From Gemmatimonadota bacterium (GTDB lineage: Bacteria; Gemmatimonadota; Gemmatimonadetes; Longimicrobiales; Longimicrobiaceae), in contig JAHWJV010000221.1 of assembly GCA_019348265.1 (NCBI GenBank), positions 1-6,278 of the forward strand: a stretch of 6,278 nt of DNA, written 5' to 3'. Of this stretch, positions 1 to 6,114 are shown piece after piece. The position numbers and the translations under genes are program-made. A model generated the notes under the pieces. It worked only from the letters and a program-made list of their open reading frames with translations, was not told where the DNA came from and did no database searches. How positions within the stretch are numbered: the stretch's first letter is position 1; every line of letters begins with the position of its first letter.

Positions 1-1350
1 AAGACGGGCAATAACTTCTGGTACTACCAGGCCCAGATCCCGGAGGATGTGCCCGCCTGCTGCGACTGGGTGAACCGTGGCGCGGCGATCGCCGACGGGA
101 AGGTCTTCTTCGCCTCGCTGGACGCACAGCTCATCGCGCTGGACGCACAGACCGGACGGCCGATCTGGAACCAGCGCGTCGCGGATCCGCGGGACGGTTT
201 CACGATGACCGTCGCGCCGCTGGTCGTGAAGGACAAGGTGATCGTCGGCGTATCGGGCGGTGAGTACGGGGTGCGCGGCTACGTCGACGCCTACGACATC
301 CGGACGGGGCGGCGGGCCTGGCGCTTCTACACGGTTCCGGGACCCGGAGAGCCGGGCCACGCGACGTGGGGCGGGCGCGAGACGTGGCGCACCGGCGGCG
401 GCACCACCTGGATCACCGGCTCGTACGACCCCGAGCTCGACCTGCTCTACTGGACCACGGCCAATCCCGGCCCCGTCTTCAACGGCGCCGTCCGCCCGGG
501 CGACAACCTCTACACCAGCTCGGTGGTCGCCCTCGATCCCGACGACGGCCGGCTGCGCTGGCACTTCCAATGGACGCCGCACGACGTCTGGGACTACGAC
601 GGGGTCAACGAGGTCATCCTCGCCGACCTCCCGATCGGCGGCCGGACGACGAGGGCGCTGATCCATGCGGACAAGAACGGGTTCTTCTACGCGCTGGACC
701 GGACCGACGGCAGGTTCCTCTACGCCAAGGAGTTCGCGCGCCAGACGTGGGCGCAGTCCATCGACCCGCAGACCGGCCGGCCCACGATCAACCCCAACGG
801 GATCCCGGGTCCGGACTACACCATCGGCTGCCCCGGTCCGGCGGGGGCCAAGGAATGGAACCACATGGCCTTCTCGCCGCAAACCGGTATGGCGTACGTG
901 CCGGTGGTAGAGAACTGCGCCTACTTCCGCTCGGGGCAGGCATTCTACAACCGGGGTCAGCCGTTCTGGGGCAGCTACGCCACCGCCGACGCGTTCGGCC
1001 CTGGCGAGTCGCACGGCTTCCTCAAGGCCATCAACGCCGCGACGGGAGATGAGGCGTGGAGGATCCGGTCGGAGCACCCGGTCGTCTCGGGCGTTCTGAG
1101 CACGGCCGGCGGTCTGGTCTTCTGGGGAGAGGCCGACGGGATGTTCCATGCGACCGACGCCCGAACCGGCAAGAACGTCTGGAGCTACAACGTAGGAAGC
1201 GGCATCCACGCTCCGCCCATCACTTTTGCGATCGACGGGAAGCAGTACGTCGCGATCGCCGCCGGCTGGGGTGGATGGGTCAGCGGCTTCGCCCCCGAGC
1301 TGCGCGACGCGCCGCGCGGGCATTCGCTCCTCGTCTTCGCGCTGCCATGA
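1..1350 (+). CDS. PQQ-dependent alcohol dehydrogenase, methanol/ethanol family, 3' part (lanthanide-type signature)
   Basis: A periplasmic eight-bladed propeller quinoprotein that oxidises an alcohol with PQQ and passes electrons to a cytochrome c. The gene is open from base 1, so the N-terminus (signal peptide and roughly the first 100-150 residues, judging from a usual ~600) is missing; 449 residues remain. Visible landmarks, numbered from base 1: the vicinal Cys pair C20-C21 that forms the PQQ-stacking disulfide; E88 in GGEYGVRG and N155 in TANPGP, matching the metal-ligand Glu and Asn; RPGDN after it; and PHDVWDYDGVN, with catalytic base D198 and a second Asp, D200, two residues on. That second Asp is the extra lanthanide ligand of XoxF/PedH; calcium enzymes have Ala or Ser there. 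K225 (HADKNG) replaces the Arg of true methanol dehydrogenases, as in ethanol-type enzymes, so the substrate is uncertain. No C-terminal cytochrome domain. The stop overlaps the next start (ATGA). Confidence 0.95.
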   Translation, partial: KTGNNFWYYQAQIPEDVPACCDWVNRGAAIADGKVFFASLDAQLIALDAQTGRPIWNQRVADPRDGFTMTVAPLVVKDKVIVGVSGGEYGVRGYVDAYDIRTGRRAWRFYTVPGPGEPGHATWGGRETWRTGGGTTWITGSYDPELDLLYWTTANPGPVFNGAVRPGDNLYTSSVVALDPDDGRLRWHFQWTPHDVWDYDGVNEVILADLPIGGRTTRALIHADKNGFFYALDRTDGRFLYAKEFARQTWAQSIDPQTGRPTINPNGIPGPDYTIGCPGPAGAKEWNHMAFSPQTGMAYVPVVENCAYFRSGQAFYNRGQPFWGSYATADAFGPGESHGFLKAINAATGDEAWRIRSEHPVVSGVLSTAGGLVFWGEADGMFHATDARTGKNVWSYNVGSGIHAPPITFAIDGKQYVAIAAGWGGWVSGFAPELRDAPRGHSLLVFALP

Positions 1351-2135
1351 GATATACGCTGAGAGCAGGTGCGGCTGCCGCGGCGCTCCTGTCCGCCGTG
1401 GCAGCCGCGCAGGCGCAGACGAGCGAAGAGCTGATTTTCTGCGCCGGGGTCGACAATCTTCCGATGTCCGAGGCGGCGGGGCCCTCCGGGTTCGAGGTGG
1501 ACCTCGCGCGCGCGCTCGCGGAGCGGCTCGGCAGGACGGCCCGTTTCGAGTGGCTCGACCCGCACCACGACTTCACCGAGAAAGCGGTGCTGGACGGGCG
1601 CTGTGATGCAGCGCTCGGTGCCATCGTGGAACCGGGCGGGATGGCGGGCGCGCAGCCGATCACCGGCGTAACACTCACGGAGCCGTACTACAGCGCGGGA
1701 TACCTGCTCATCCATCGGCCCGGCGTCCGGCCGGTCCGCACGCTGGAGGCGTTGCGGGGAACGCGCATCGCGCTGGAGGGCGAGTCCCTCGTCACCTACA
1801 CGCTTCGCCAGCAGGGGCACCAGGTCTATGTCCTTCGCGATTACCAGGGGGTGGTCGATGCCGTCGCGGACGGGCGGGCGGAGTACGGGTACCTCTGGGG
1901 CCCACTTTCGGCCTCACTGACCCACAATCGGAGCGATGTGGTCCTGGCGGAGGGATTCCGACCGGCTGAGCTGTGGAGCTTCGCCATGGCGGTGCGCGGT
2001 TCGGAGACCGAGCTGCGCCAGGCGCTCGACCGCGCCATTCGTGAGATGGTGGAGGGCGGCTCACTGGACGCAATCTTTTCGAGGTACCGCGTCCCGTACG
2101 TCGCGCCTGCATCCCGGCCCGCGAATGGATCCTGA
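1347..2135 (+). CDS. MxaJ/XoxJ-like quinoprotein-associated periplasmic binding protein
   Basis: A 262-residue exported protein of the solute-binding protein family 3 fold. The ATG at 1347 overlaps the dehydrogenase stop by 4 bases, so translational coupling is likely, and no Shine-Dalgarno is visible. It is followed at once by a good signal peptide: Arg2/Arg6, an Ala/Leu core at 7-21, and AQA cleavage near residue 23. The mature part starts with the typical first beta strand and substrate cleft (LIFCAGVDNLPMS, 29-41), then GFEVDLARALAERLGR, DGRCDAALG (C86) and LTEPYYSAGYLLI (~110-122). These match the pattern I know for MxaJ/XoxJ proteins (cysteine in the first strand, GRCD, PYYxxxY). In methylotrophs such proteins lie beside mxaF/xoxF and are thought to help the dehydrogenase mature rather than serve an ABC importer. 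No permease or ATPase gene follows, which agrees with that. An ordinary amino-acid binding protein is the alternative. Cys32 and Cys86 could form a disulfide (inference). Confidence 0.85.
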   Translation: MRYTLRAGAAAAALLSAVAAAQAQTSEELIFCAGVDNLPMSEAAGPSGFEVDLARALAERLGRTARFEWLDPHHDFTEKAVLDGRCDAALGAIVEPGGMAGAQPITGVTLTEPYYSAGYLLIHRPGVRPVRTLEALRGTRIALEGESLVTYTLRQQGHQVYVLRDYQGVVDAVADGRAEYGYLWGPLSASLTHNRSDVVLAEGFRPAELWSFAMAVRGSETELRQALDRAIREMVEGGSLDAIFSRYRVPYVAPASRPANGS

Positions 2136-4317
2136 CGCTCCGCCGCGAACCTCCGTCCGGCGGTGGCTCGTTTTGCGAGCTACCGCCGCCAGTTTGCTCC
2201 TCGCCAGTCTCGCGCCCCCGACTACGGACGCGCAGACCTCCCAGCCCGACACCGCTCGCCGGGACACGGTGATCGAGCTGCCGGAGCTACAGGTGATCGG
2301 CTCCATCCTGCCATCGGCCGGCCCCGCCGTCGGCTCCGGAGTTTCCGCGCGGGCGGAGATCATCCACCGAGACGAGATTCGCGCCGGCTTGCCCCGGCTG
2401 CTCGATGACGCGCTCGTCGGACGGGCCGGGATTTCGCTCTACGACGACCTCGGGAGCCGGTTCAAGTCGACCCTGGTCACGCGCGGCTTCGCGGCGAGTC
2501 CCGTCGTGGGTCTTCCGCAGGGCGTCTCCGTCTTCCTGGACGGCGTCCCGGTGAACGAGCCCGATGCGGGCCAGGTCAACTTCGATCTGCTCCCGCTTCA
2601 GCACGTCCAGCGGGTGGAGCTGTTGAGTGGGACCGCTGCGCTTCTCGGGCCGAATTCGCTCGGTGGCGCCATCAACCTGATCACCCGCGGGGGAGACGGA
2701 GCATCCCACGGCGAGATGGAGGCGTCGCTGGGCTCCTTCGGGGCGTACTCTGCCGATGCGTCCCTGGGAGGCGGGTGGGCGGGGGGCTGGAGCTACCAGC
2801 TCGGCGGCAGCTACGCCGAGGAGGGCGGCTGGCGACAGTTAACCGCGGCGCGGCTCCGGAACCTGTTCGTCAACGTGGGCCGGGGAGGCGCGCGGTCGGG
2901 GATGCGTCTGCAGGCGTTCGGCGCCGGATCGTACGCCGAGACGGCGGGGTCGCTTCCCCTCAGCGTCTACGCGGTACGCCGCGACTCCAACCTGACCGCG
3001 GGAGACTTCGAGGACCTGGGGCAGCTGCACCTGGCCCTTTCCGGGTACCGGGGCCTCGGTTCCGGCAGGGGCTCGCTCTCGGTCTACCTGCGCCGGCACC
3101 GGGCAGAGCGGTTCAACGTCAACCAGGCGGCGGACCCGGACGTCCGCAGCTTTTCGCGGAACCGTACGCTCGGCGGCAATGCGGACTGGCGCACGGTCCG
3201 GCCCCTGGCCGGCGGCGTCCTGGGGGTGCGCTTCGGGGCCGGGGGCGCGGTCCACCACTCGGCGATCCGCATTCTGGCGGAGCGGATCGACCCGCGCCTG
3301 ACGACGCACGTCGAAAGCCCCATCCGGGAAGGGGATGCCTATGGCGTCCTGGACTTCCACCTGGGCCGATTGGCGCTCTCGGGCGGGCTTCGCCAGGACG
3401 TCATCCAGATCCCGTTCCGCAACCGGCTGAACCCCGCGCGCGATACCACCAGCACCTATCCGCACCTCAGCCCGCGCGCCGGGGTGAGCATGGACGTGGG
3501 GCGCGAGGCGTCGGTTTACGTGTCCGCAGGGCGGAGCTTCCGTCCCCCCGCGGTAATCGAGCTCGCCTGCGCCGACCCCGAGGAGCCCTGCCCGCTCCCC
3601 TTCGCGCTCGGCGACGACCCACCGCTGGACGCCGTGGTGGCCACCACCTACGAGGCCGGATCCCGGTGGGCGATGGGATGGGCGATATTGAGCGCGTCCG
3701 CGTACCGGACTGGCGTTCGGAACGACATCTTCCTCTTTCCCTACGAGGACGAGGGGGAGCCGGAGGGGTCGACGATCGATGGGTACTTCGCGAACATCGA
3801 GGCGACCCGCCGCGAAGGGGTCGAGCTCGCCTCTCGGGTCGGGTTCCCCGGAGATCACGCCGTGTACCTGAACTACGCCTTCACCCGCGCCACATTTCAG
3901 GCGGACGACGTGGAACTCTTCAGCATCCGCGAGGCCGACGATCGCGAGAACGAGATCGAGAAGGGCGACCGGCTGCCGCTCGTCCCGGAGCACACGCTCG
4001 CCCTCGGCGGGACCTTCAATCTGCCTGTGGGCCTCCGCATCGGCGCGGATACGCGCTACGTCGGCGCGCGCTGGCGCCGCGGCGACGAGGCGAACGAGGA
4101 AGAACCGCTGGACGCCTACTTCCTCGCCGATGCTCGTGTGGGCTTCGCGAGGCGCGGGTGGGAGATCCGGGGGATCGTCCGCAACGTGCTCGACGTGCGC
4201 TACGCGACGTTCGGGACCTTCAACCTGAACCAGGGCGCCGGCAACCGGCTGGAAAACTTCCTGACGCCCGGACAGCCGCGGAGCTTTGTACTCACAGTGG
4301 GACGGGAGTGGAGGTGA
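2125..4317 (+). CDS. TonB-dependent outer-membrane receptor
   Basis: A 730-residue receptor for energised uptake across the outer membrane. The frame stays open far upstream, but the ATG at 2125 is chosen because it gives a signal peptide: RR at 12-13, a hydrophobic core ~15-30, and cleavage near the DAQ at 35-37. It overlaps the preceding gene by 11 bases. A TonB-box-like stretch (ELPELQVIG, ~51-59) leads into the plug, which runs to ~190 with typical motifs: TRGF, GVSVFLDGVPVNEPD, VQRVELLSGTAALLGPNSLGGAINLITRGG. The rest is a beta-barrel: FRPPAVIEL, an extracellular loop with C482 and C489 (CADPEEPC), TTYEAGSRW, RREGVEL, and a C-terminal NRLENFLTPGQPRSFVLTVGREWR-like end. Motif order resembles siderophore/cobalamin-type receptors. 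An acidic loop at 541-547 (EDEGEPE) and a charged stretch around DDRENEIEKGD could be metal-facing, but this is speculation. Operon position suggests cargo linked to the quinoprotein: lanthanide chelate, PQQ or substrate. Confidence 0.93.
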   Translation: MDPDAPPRTSVRRWLVLRATAASLLLASLAPPTTDAQTSQPDTARRDTVIELPELQVIGSILPSAGPAVGSGVSARAEIIHRDEIRAGLPRLLDDALVGRAGISLYDDLGSRFKSTLVTRGFAASPVVGLPQGVSVFLDGVPVNEPDAGQVNFDLLPLQHVQRVELLSGTAALLGPNSLGGAINLITRGGDGASHGEMEASLGSFGAYSADASLGGGWAGGWSYQLGGSYAEEGGWRQLTAARLRNLFVNVGRGGARSGMRLQAFGAGSYAETAGSLPLSVYAVRRDSNLTAGDFEDLGQLHLALSGYRGLGSGRGSLSVYLRRHRAERFNVNQAADPDVRSFSRNRTLGGNADWRTVRPLAGGVLGVRFGAGGAVHHSAIRILAERIDPRLTTHVESPIREGDAYGVLDFHLGRLALSGGLRQDVIQIPFRNRLNPARDTTSTYPHLSPRAGVSMDVGREASVYVSAGRSFRPPAVIELACADPEEPCPLPFALGDDPPLDAVVATTYEAGSRWAMGWAILSASAYRTGVRNDIFLFPYEDEGEPEGSTIDGYFANIEATRREGVELASRVGFPGDHAVYLNYAFTRATFQADDVELFSIREADDRENEIEKGDRLPLVPEHTLALGGTFNLPVGLRIGADTRYVGARWRRGDEANEEEPLDAYFLADARVGFARRGWEIRGIVRNVLDVRYATFGTFNLNQGAGNRLENFLTPGQPRSFVLTVGREWR

Positions 4318-4423
4318 GGGGGAGCCATGCTTCACTCGATTCCGGCTGTGCCTGGGGGTCCCCGCTCAATCCGCGGCACTTCATCAGCCGACCGATGGTG
4401 CCCTGCACGATCCACGGCCACTG

Positions 4424-4443
4424 CGCTCTCAGGCCGCAGAGCG
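4424..4443. repeat. Short inverted repeat (possible RNA hairpin)
   Basis: CGCTCT and AGAGCG form a 6-bp perfect stem around an 8-base loop. A second, outer pair, AGCCGA at 4386-4391 and TCGGCT at 4465-4470, could enclose it. There is no T tract after either arm, so it is not a standard terminator. It could be a processing or protective structure at the end of the operon transcript, or chance in GC-rich DNA. Confidence 0.25.
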
Positions 4444-4534
4444 GTGTCAGCTCCAACGCCGTGTTCGGCTAAACGCCGCTGCAGGAGGATCTACGCCGTC
4501 TGCTCGAGGCATTTGCGTGTCTGCACCATATTCT

Positions 4535-4550
4535 GGGAATAGCCCTTGCA
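4535..4550 (+). promoter_or_regulatory. Possible sigma-54 (-24/-12) promoter
   Basis: GG at 4536-4537 and GC at 4548-4549 have the exact GG-N10-GC spacing of RpoN promoters, and the -12 element is a perfect TTGCA. The -24 element (GGGAAT) matches the TGGCAC consensus only at the GG and the A. A start about 12 bases downstream would give a leader of ~38 bases before the GTG at 4599. No upstream activator site was identified. A sigma-70 reading of the same area needs too long a spacer. Confidence 0.3.
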
Positions 4551-4587
4551 TGAATCTGGCGGCCAAGTTTTGCCATAACATGGACTT

Positions 4588-4593
4588 AGGAGG
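4588..4593 (+). promoter_or_regulatory. Strong ribosome binding site that fixes a GTG start
   Basis: AGGAGG lies 5 bases before the GTG at 4599. It is a perfect anti-Shine-Dalgarno match and by far the best in the window. It supports GTG 4599 rather than the in-frame ATG four codons later at 4611, and suggests efficient translation of the downstream membrane protein. Confidence 0.85.
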
Positions 4594-4598
4594 TTGTT

Positions 4599-5171
4599 GT
4601 GAACCAGACAATGAACCTGGTGGGACGAGGCGTGGTGGCCGGTGTGGCCGGCAGCGGGGTCATGGCAGCCTTTCAGAAGCTCATCGAGATGCCGATCACT
4701 GGGCGCGAGGCCAGCTACCAGCCCGCGAAACTTGCCAAGAAGCTGCTCCCGATCCAACCCGAGGACGAGAAGGATTGGACGCGTCTCAACTACGCCGCGC
4801 ACTTCACGCTCGGGGCGATGTGGGGTGCGGCGTACGGAGTGGCGGCCTCCAGAGGACACCGCGGGGCGGGTGCAGTGGCCCGGGTGTTCCCCGCGATCTA
4901 CACGAATGACGTTGTCGTGAGTACCTCGCTCGGGCTGACCAAGCCCTGGAAGTGGTCACGCCAGGGGCTCATCGTCGACCTCGTCGACAAGTTCGTGCAG
5001 GCTGCGGCTACGAGTTTCATCTTCGACCACTTCCTCGACCCGACCGACCGGAACGAACCCACGGCACAGCGTTCGAAGTTCGCAGAGCAGCGGATACCAA
5101 GGCCGGATAATCGAACTTCACAGTTTGACGAGGAAATCGGTAGCCTGGAGCGGCGGCATGTCTCGAACTAG
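4599..5171 (+). CDS. Small predicted membrane protein of unknown function
   Basis: 190 residues from a GTG start with a perfect Shine-Dalgarno. I do not recognise the family. Four Gly/Ala-rich hydrophobic stretches are visible: ~7-27 (GVVAGVAGSGVMAAF), ~63-84 (with AAHFTLGAMWGAAYG), ~93-112 (interrupted by polar YTND) and ~122-145 (GLIVDLVDKFVQAAATSFIF). Small-residue patterns such as GVVAGVAGSG suggest close helix packing. Between the first two lies a soluble Lys/Pro segment (~36-60). The last ~45 residues after FLDPTD are polar and charged, probably cytoplasmic and disordered. The overall plan recalls small inner-membrane families of the DUF1440 kind, but I see no diagnostic match. It lies 281 bases past the receptor with its own putative promoter, so it is probably not part of the quinoprotein operon. 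Confidence 0.8.
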   Translation: MNQTMNLVGRGVVAGVAGSGVMAAFQKLIEMPITGREASYQPAKLAKKLLPIQPEDEKDWTRLNYAAHFTLGAMWGAAYGVAASRGHRGAGAVARVFPAIYTNDVVVSTSLGLTKPWKWSRQGLIVDLVDKFVQAAATSFIFDHFLDPTDRNEPTAQRSKFAEQRIPRPDNRTSQFDEEIGSLERRHVSN

Positions 5172-5329
5172 CTGAATTGAATCCGCCGAAGGAAGCGGCT
5201 CGAGCTCCGGATGCCGTAAAGGGCCACGGCCTCCCGGGCTATGCCTGCTCTCCTATAACAGTCCTGGGGAGAGTGTGGCGAGATACATCCGCTGGGAAGG
5301 AATTCGGACGAGGATCGGGACCGAGATTG

Positions 5330-5353
5330 GTACCGTCGGACATCATGCGGTAC
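5330..5353. repeat. Inverted repeat, possible operator
   Basis: GTACCG (5330-5335) and CGGTAC (5348-5353) are a perfect 6-bp inverted repeat separated by 12 bases, about 70 bases before the ATG at 5425. Centre-to-centre spacing of 18 bases is not far from two helical turns, as for a dimeric regulator, but chance is possible. Immediately downstream CGCTC-CCG-GAGCG could form another small hairpin. Confidence 0.25.
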
Positions 5354-5411
5354 GCTTGCCCGCTCCCGGAGCGTGCGGGAGACCGGCGAGAGATACCCTC
5401 GATCACACAAC

Positions 5412-5416
5412 AGAGG
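5412..5416 (+). promoter_or_regulatory. Ribosome binding site deciding the ATG at 5425
   Basis: AGAGG lies 8 bases before ATG 5425. The alternative GTG at 5275 has only a weak purine stretch, and the 50 residues it would add look non-coding. This favours the shorter protein. Confidence 0.55.
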
Positions 5417-5424
5417 CGGACGAC

Positions 5425-6114
5425 ATGACTGGACAAGGACCCAAGGACGTTCCGACCAGCCAGCGCGCAATGGAGCTGGCCACCGCCAAGGGGGACGCTA
5501 TGAAGCACATGGCCCAGGGCGAGCATGAGACGGAGTACGGTGCCCGCTACAGCGTGGACTTAGCCTATGTGGAGGCGCTGATCGAGCCTTGTCCGGAAGC
5601 ACCCAAGGCGGCCGCCCAGCAGATGCTGAAGCAGTACGGGGCACCCAACGAGGCGACCCCTACGAAGCTCTTCTGGTACCGCAAAGGACCGTGGAAGCGG
5701 ATAATGGTGACCCGCGACGTGGTGACGCACAATTTCCCCACCACGCACAGCGACTATCTCACGCAGTGGATCGATTACCACGTCCCGATCGAGATGTTCG
5801 ACCAGATCGGCCGCTTCGATGGAAGCTGCCTGGTGGACCGGACCGCGGGCGAAGCGGCGGCGCGGTGCGACTCCGAGGCGGCCAACATCATCACGCTGAA
5901 CCTGATGCACGAGATCGTCACCGGGAAGAGGAGCGTGGAGGACGCGCGGGAGACATTCGCGGAGAATGCATCGGCCTACATCATGGGGCGCCCCGCCCCG
6001 TACGCCGAGCGGCCGACCGTGACCGCCTCGAACGCCCGCTCCGGCCGGGCTGCGGTCAGGGCCAGGAAGCGTGCCCACGCGACGATCCGGTGCCGCGCGT
6101 TCACGCGCGAGTAG
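5425..6114 (+). CDS. Conserved-looking soluble protein of unknown function, chimeric 3' end
   Basis: 229 residues from ATG 5425. I cannot name a function. There is no signal peptide or membrane segment. The body is mixed alpha/beta in character: a polar start; an amphipathic helix around SVDLAYVEALIEPCPEAPKAAAQQMLKQYG (~38-67); KLFWYRKGPWKRIMVTRD; HNFPTTHSDYLTQWIDYHVP (~101-120); GRFDGSCLVDRTAGEAAARCDSEAANIITLNLMHEIVTGKR (~128-168); and a helical SVEDARETFAENASAYIMGRPAPYAE. The later block has the look of an uncharacterised family I have seen in diverse bacteria, which normally ends soon after the MGRP segment. From about residue 196 the sequence becomes Arg/Ala/Thr-rich and is simply the antisense reading of a recC fragment, so the true C-terminus is probably lost and the last ~34 residues are not native. 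The active role and substrate are unknown. Confidence 0.7.
   Translation: MTGQGPKDVPTSQRAMELATAKGDAMKHMAQGEHETEYGARYSVDLAYVEALIEPCPEAPKAAAQQMLKQYGAPNEATPTKLFWYRKGPWKRIMVTRDVVTHNFPTTHSDYLTQWIDYHVPIEMFDQIGRFDGSCLVDRTAGEAAARCDSEAANIITLNLMHEIVTGKRSVEDARETFAENASAYIMGRPAPYAERPTVTASNARSGRAAVRARKRAHATIRCRAFTRE

Larger units (their letters stand above)
4318..4598 (+). other. Intergenic region, no credible gene
   Basis: This 281-base gap lies between the receptor operon and the next gene. Frames across it are short, lack a start with a ribosome binding site, and resemble no protein I know. The 3' third is clearly lower in GC than its neighbours, as expected for a promoter. No hairpin followed by a T run is present, so I cannot point to a factor-independent terminator for the operon. 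Confidence 0.6.
5172..5424 (+). other. Intergenic region with a small inverted repeat
   Basis: 253 bases without a convincing gene. One frame is open through the second half and continues into the next gene from a GTG at 5275, but that leader reads as low-information Arg/Gly/Ala sequence with no good ribosome binding site, so it is treated as non-coding. A TATAAC hexamer at 5254-5259 lacks a -35 partner at normal distance. No terminator with a T run is seen. Confidence 0.55.

Noticed and set aside
1056..1346. N-terminal extension of the XoxJ-like protein
   Set aside because: The extension lies inside the dehydrogenase and is Arg-rich noise. ATG 1347 begins an evident signal peptide.
1936..2124. 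N-terminal extension of the TonB receptor
   Set aside because: The added 63 residues overlap the binding-protein gene and would bury the signal peptide. ATG 2125 gives a proper export signal.
2839..4335. Long open frame on the minus strand (498 codons)
   Set aside because: It lies wholly opposite the TonB receptor and its end, reads as Arg/Gly/Pro/Val-rich sequence without domain logic, and is expected in GC-rich coding DNA where antisense stops are rare.
4386..4470. Integron attC-like site
   Set aside because: The outer AGCCGA/TCGGCT pair and inner hairpin recall attC folding, but the right end GTTCGGC does not fit GTTRRRY, the left end lacks RYYYAAC, and no integrase is present.
2775..4472. 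Long plus-strand frame (565 codons) overlapping the receptor
   Set aside because: It is extremely rich in Arg, Gly and Pro, has no recognisable motif, and is an out-of-frame shadow of a clear receptor.
5254..5259. TATAAC as a -10 box
   Set aside because: There is no acceptable -35 element 16-18 bases upstream.
5275..5424. Earlier GTG start for the unknown soluble protein
   Set aside because: There is a weak ribosome binding site and a low-information leader. ATG 5425 has a better-placed AGAGG.
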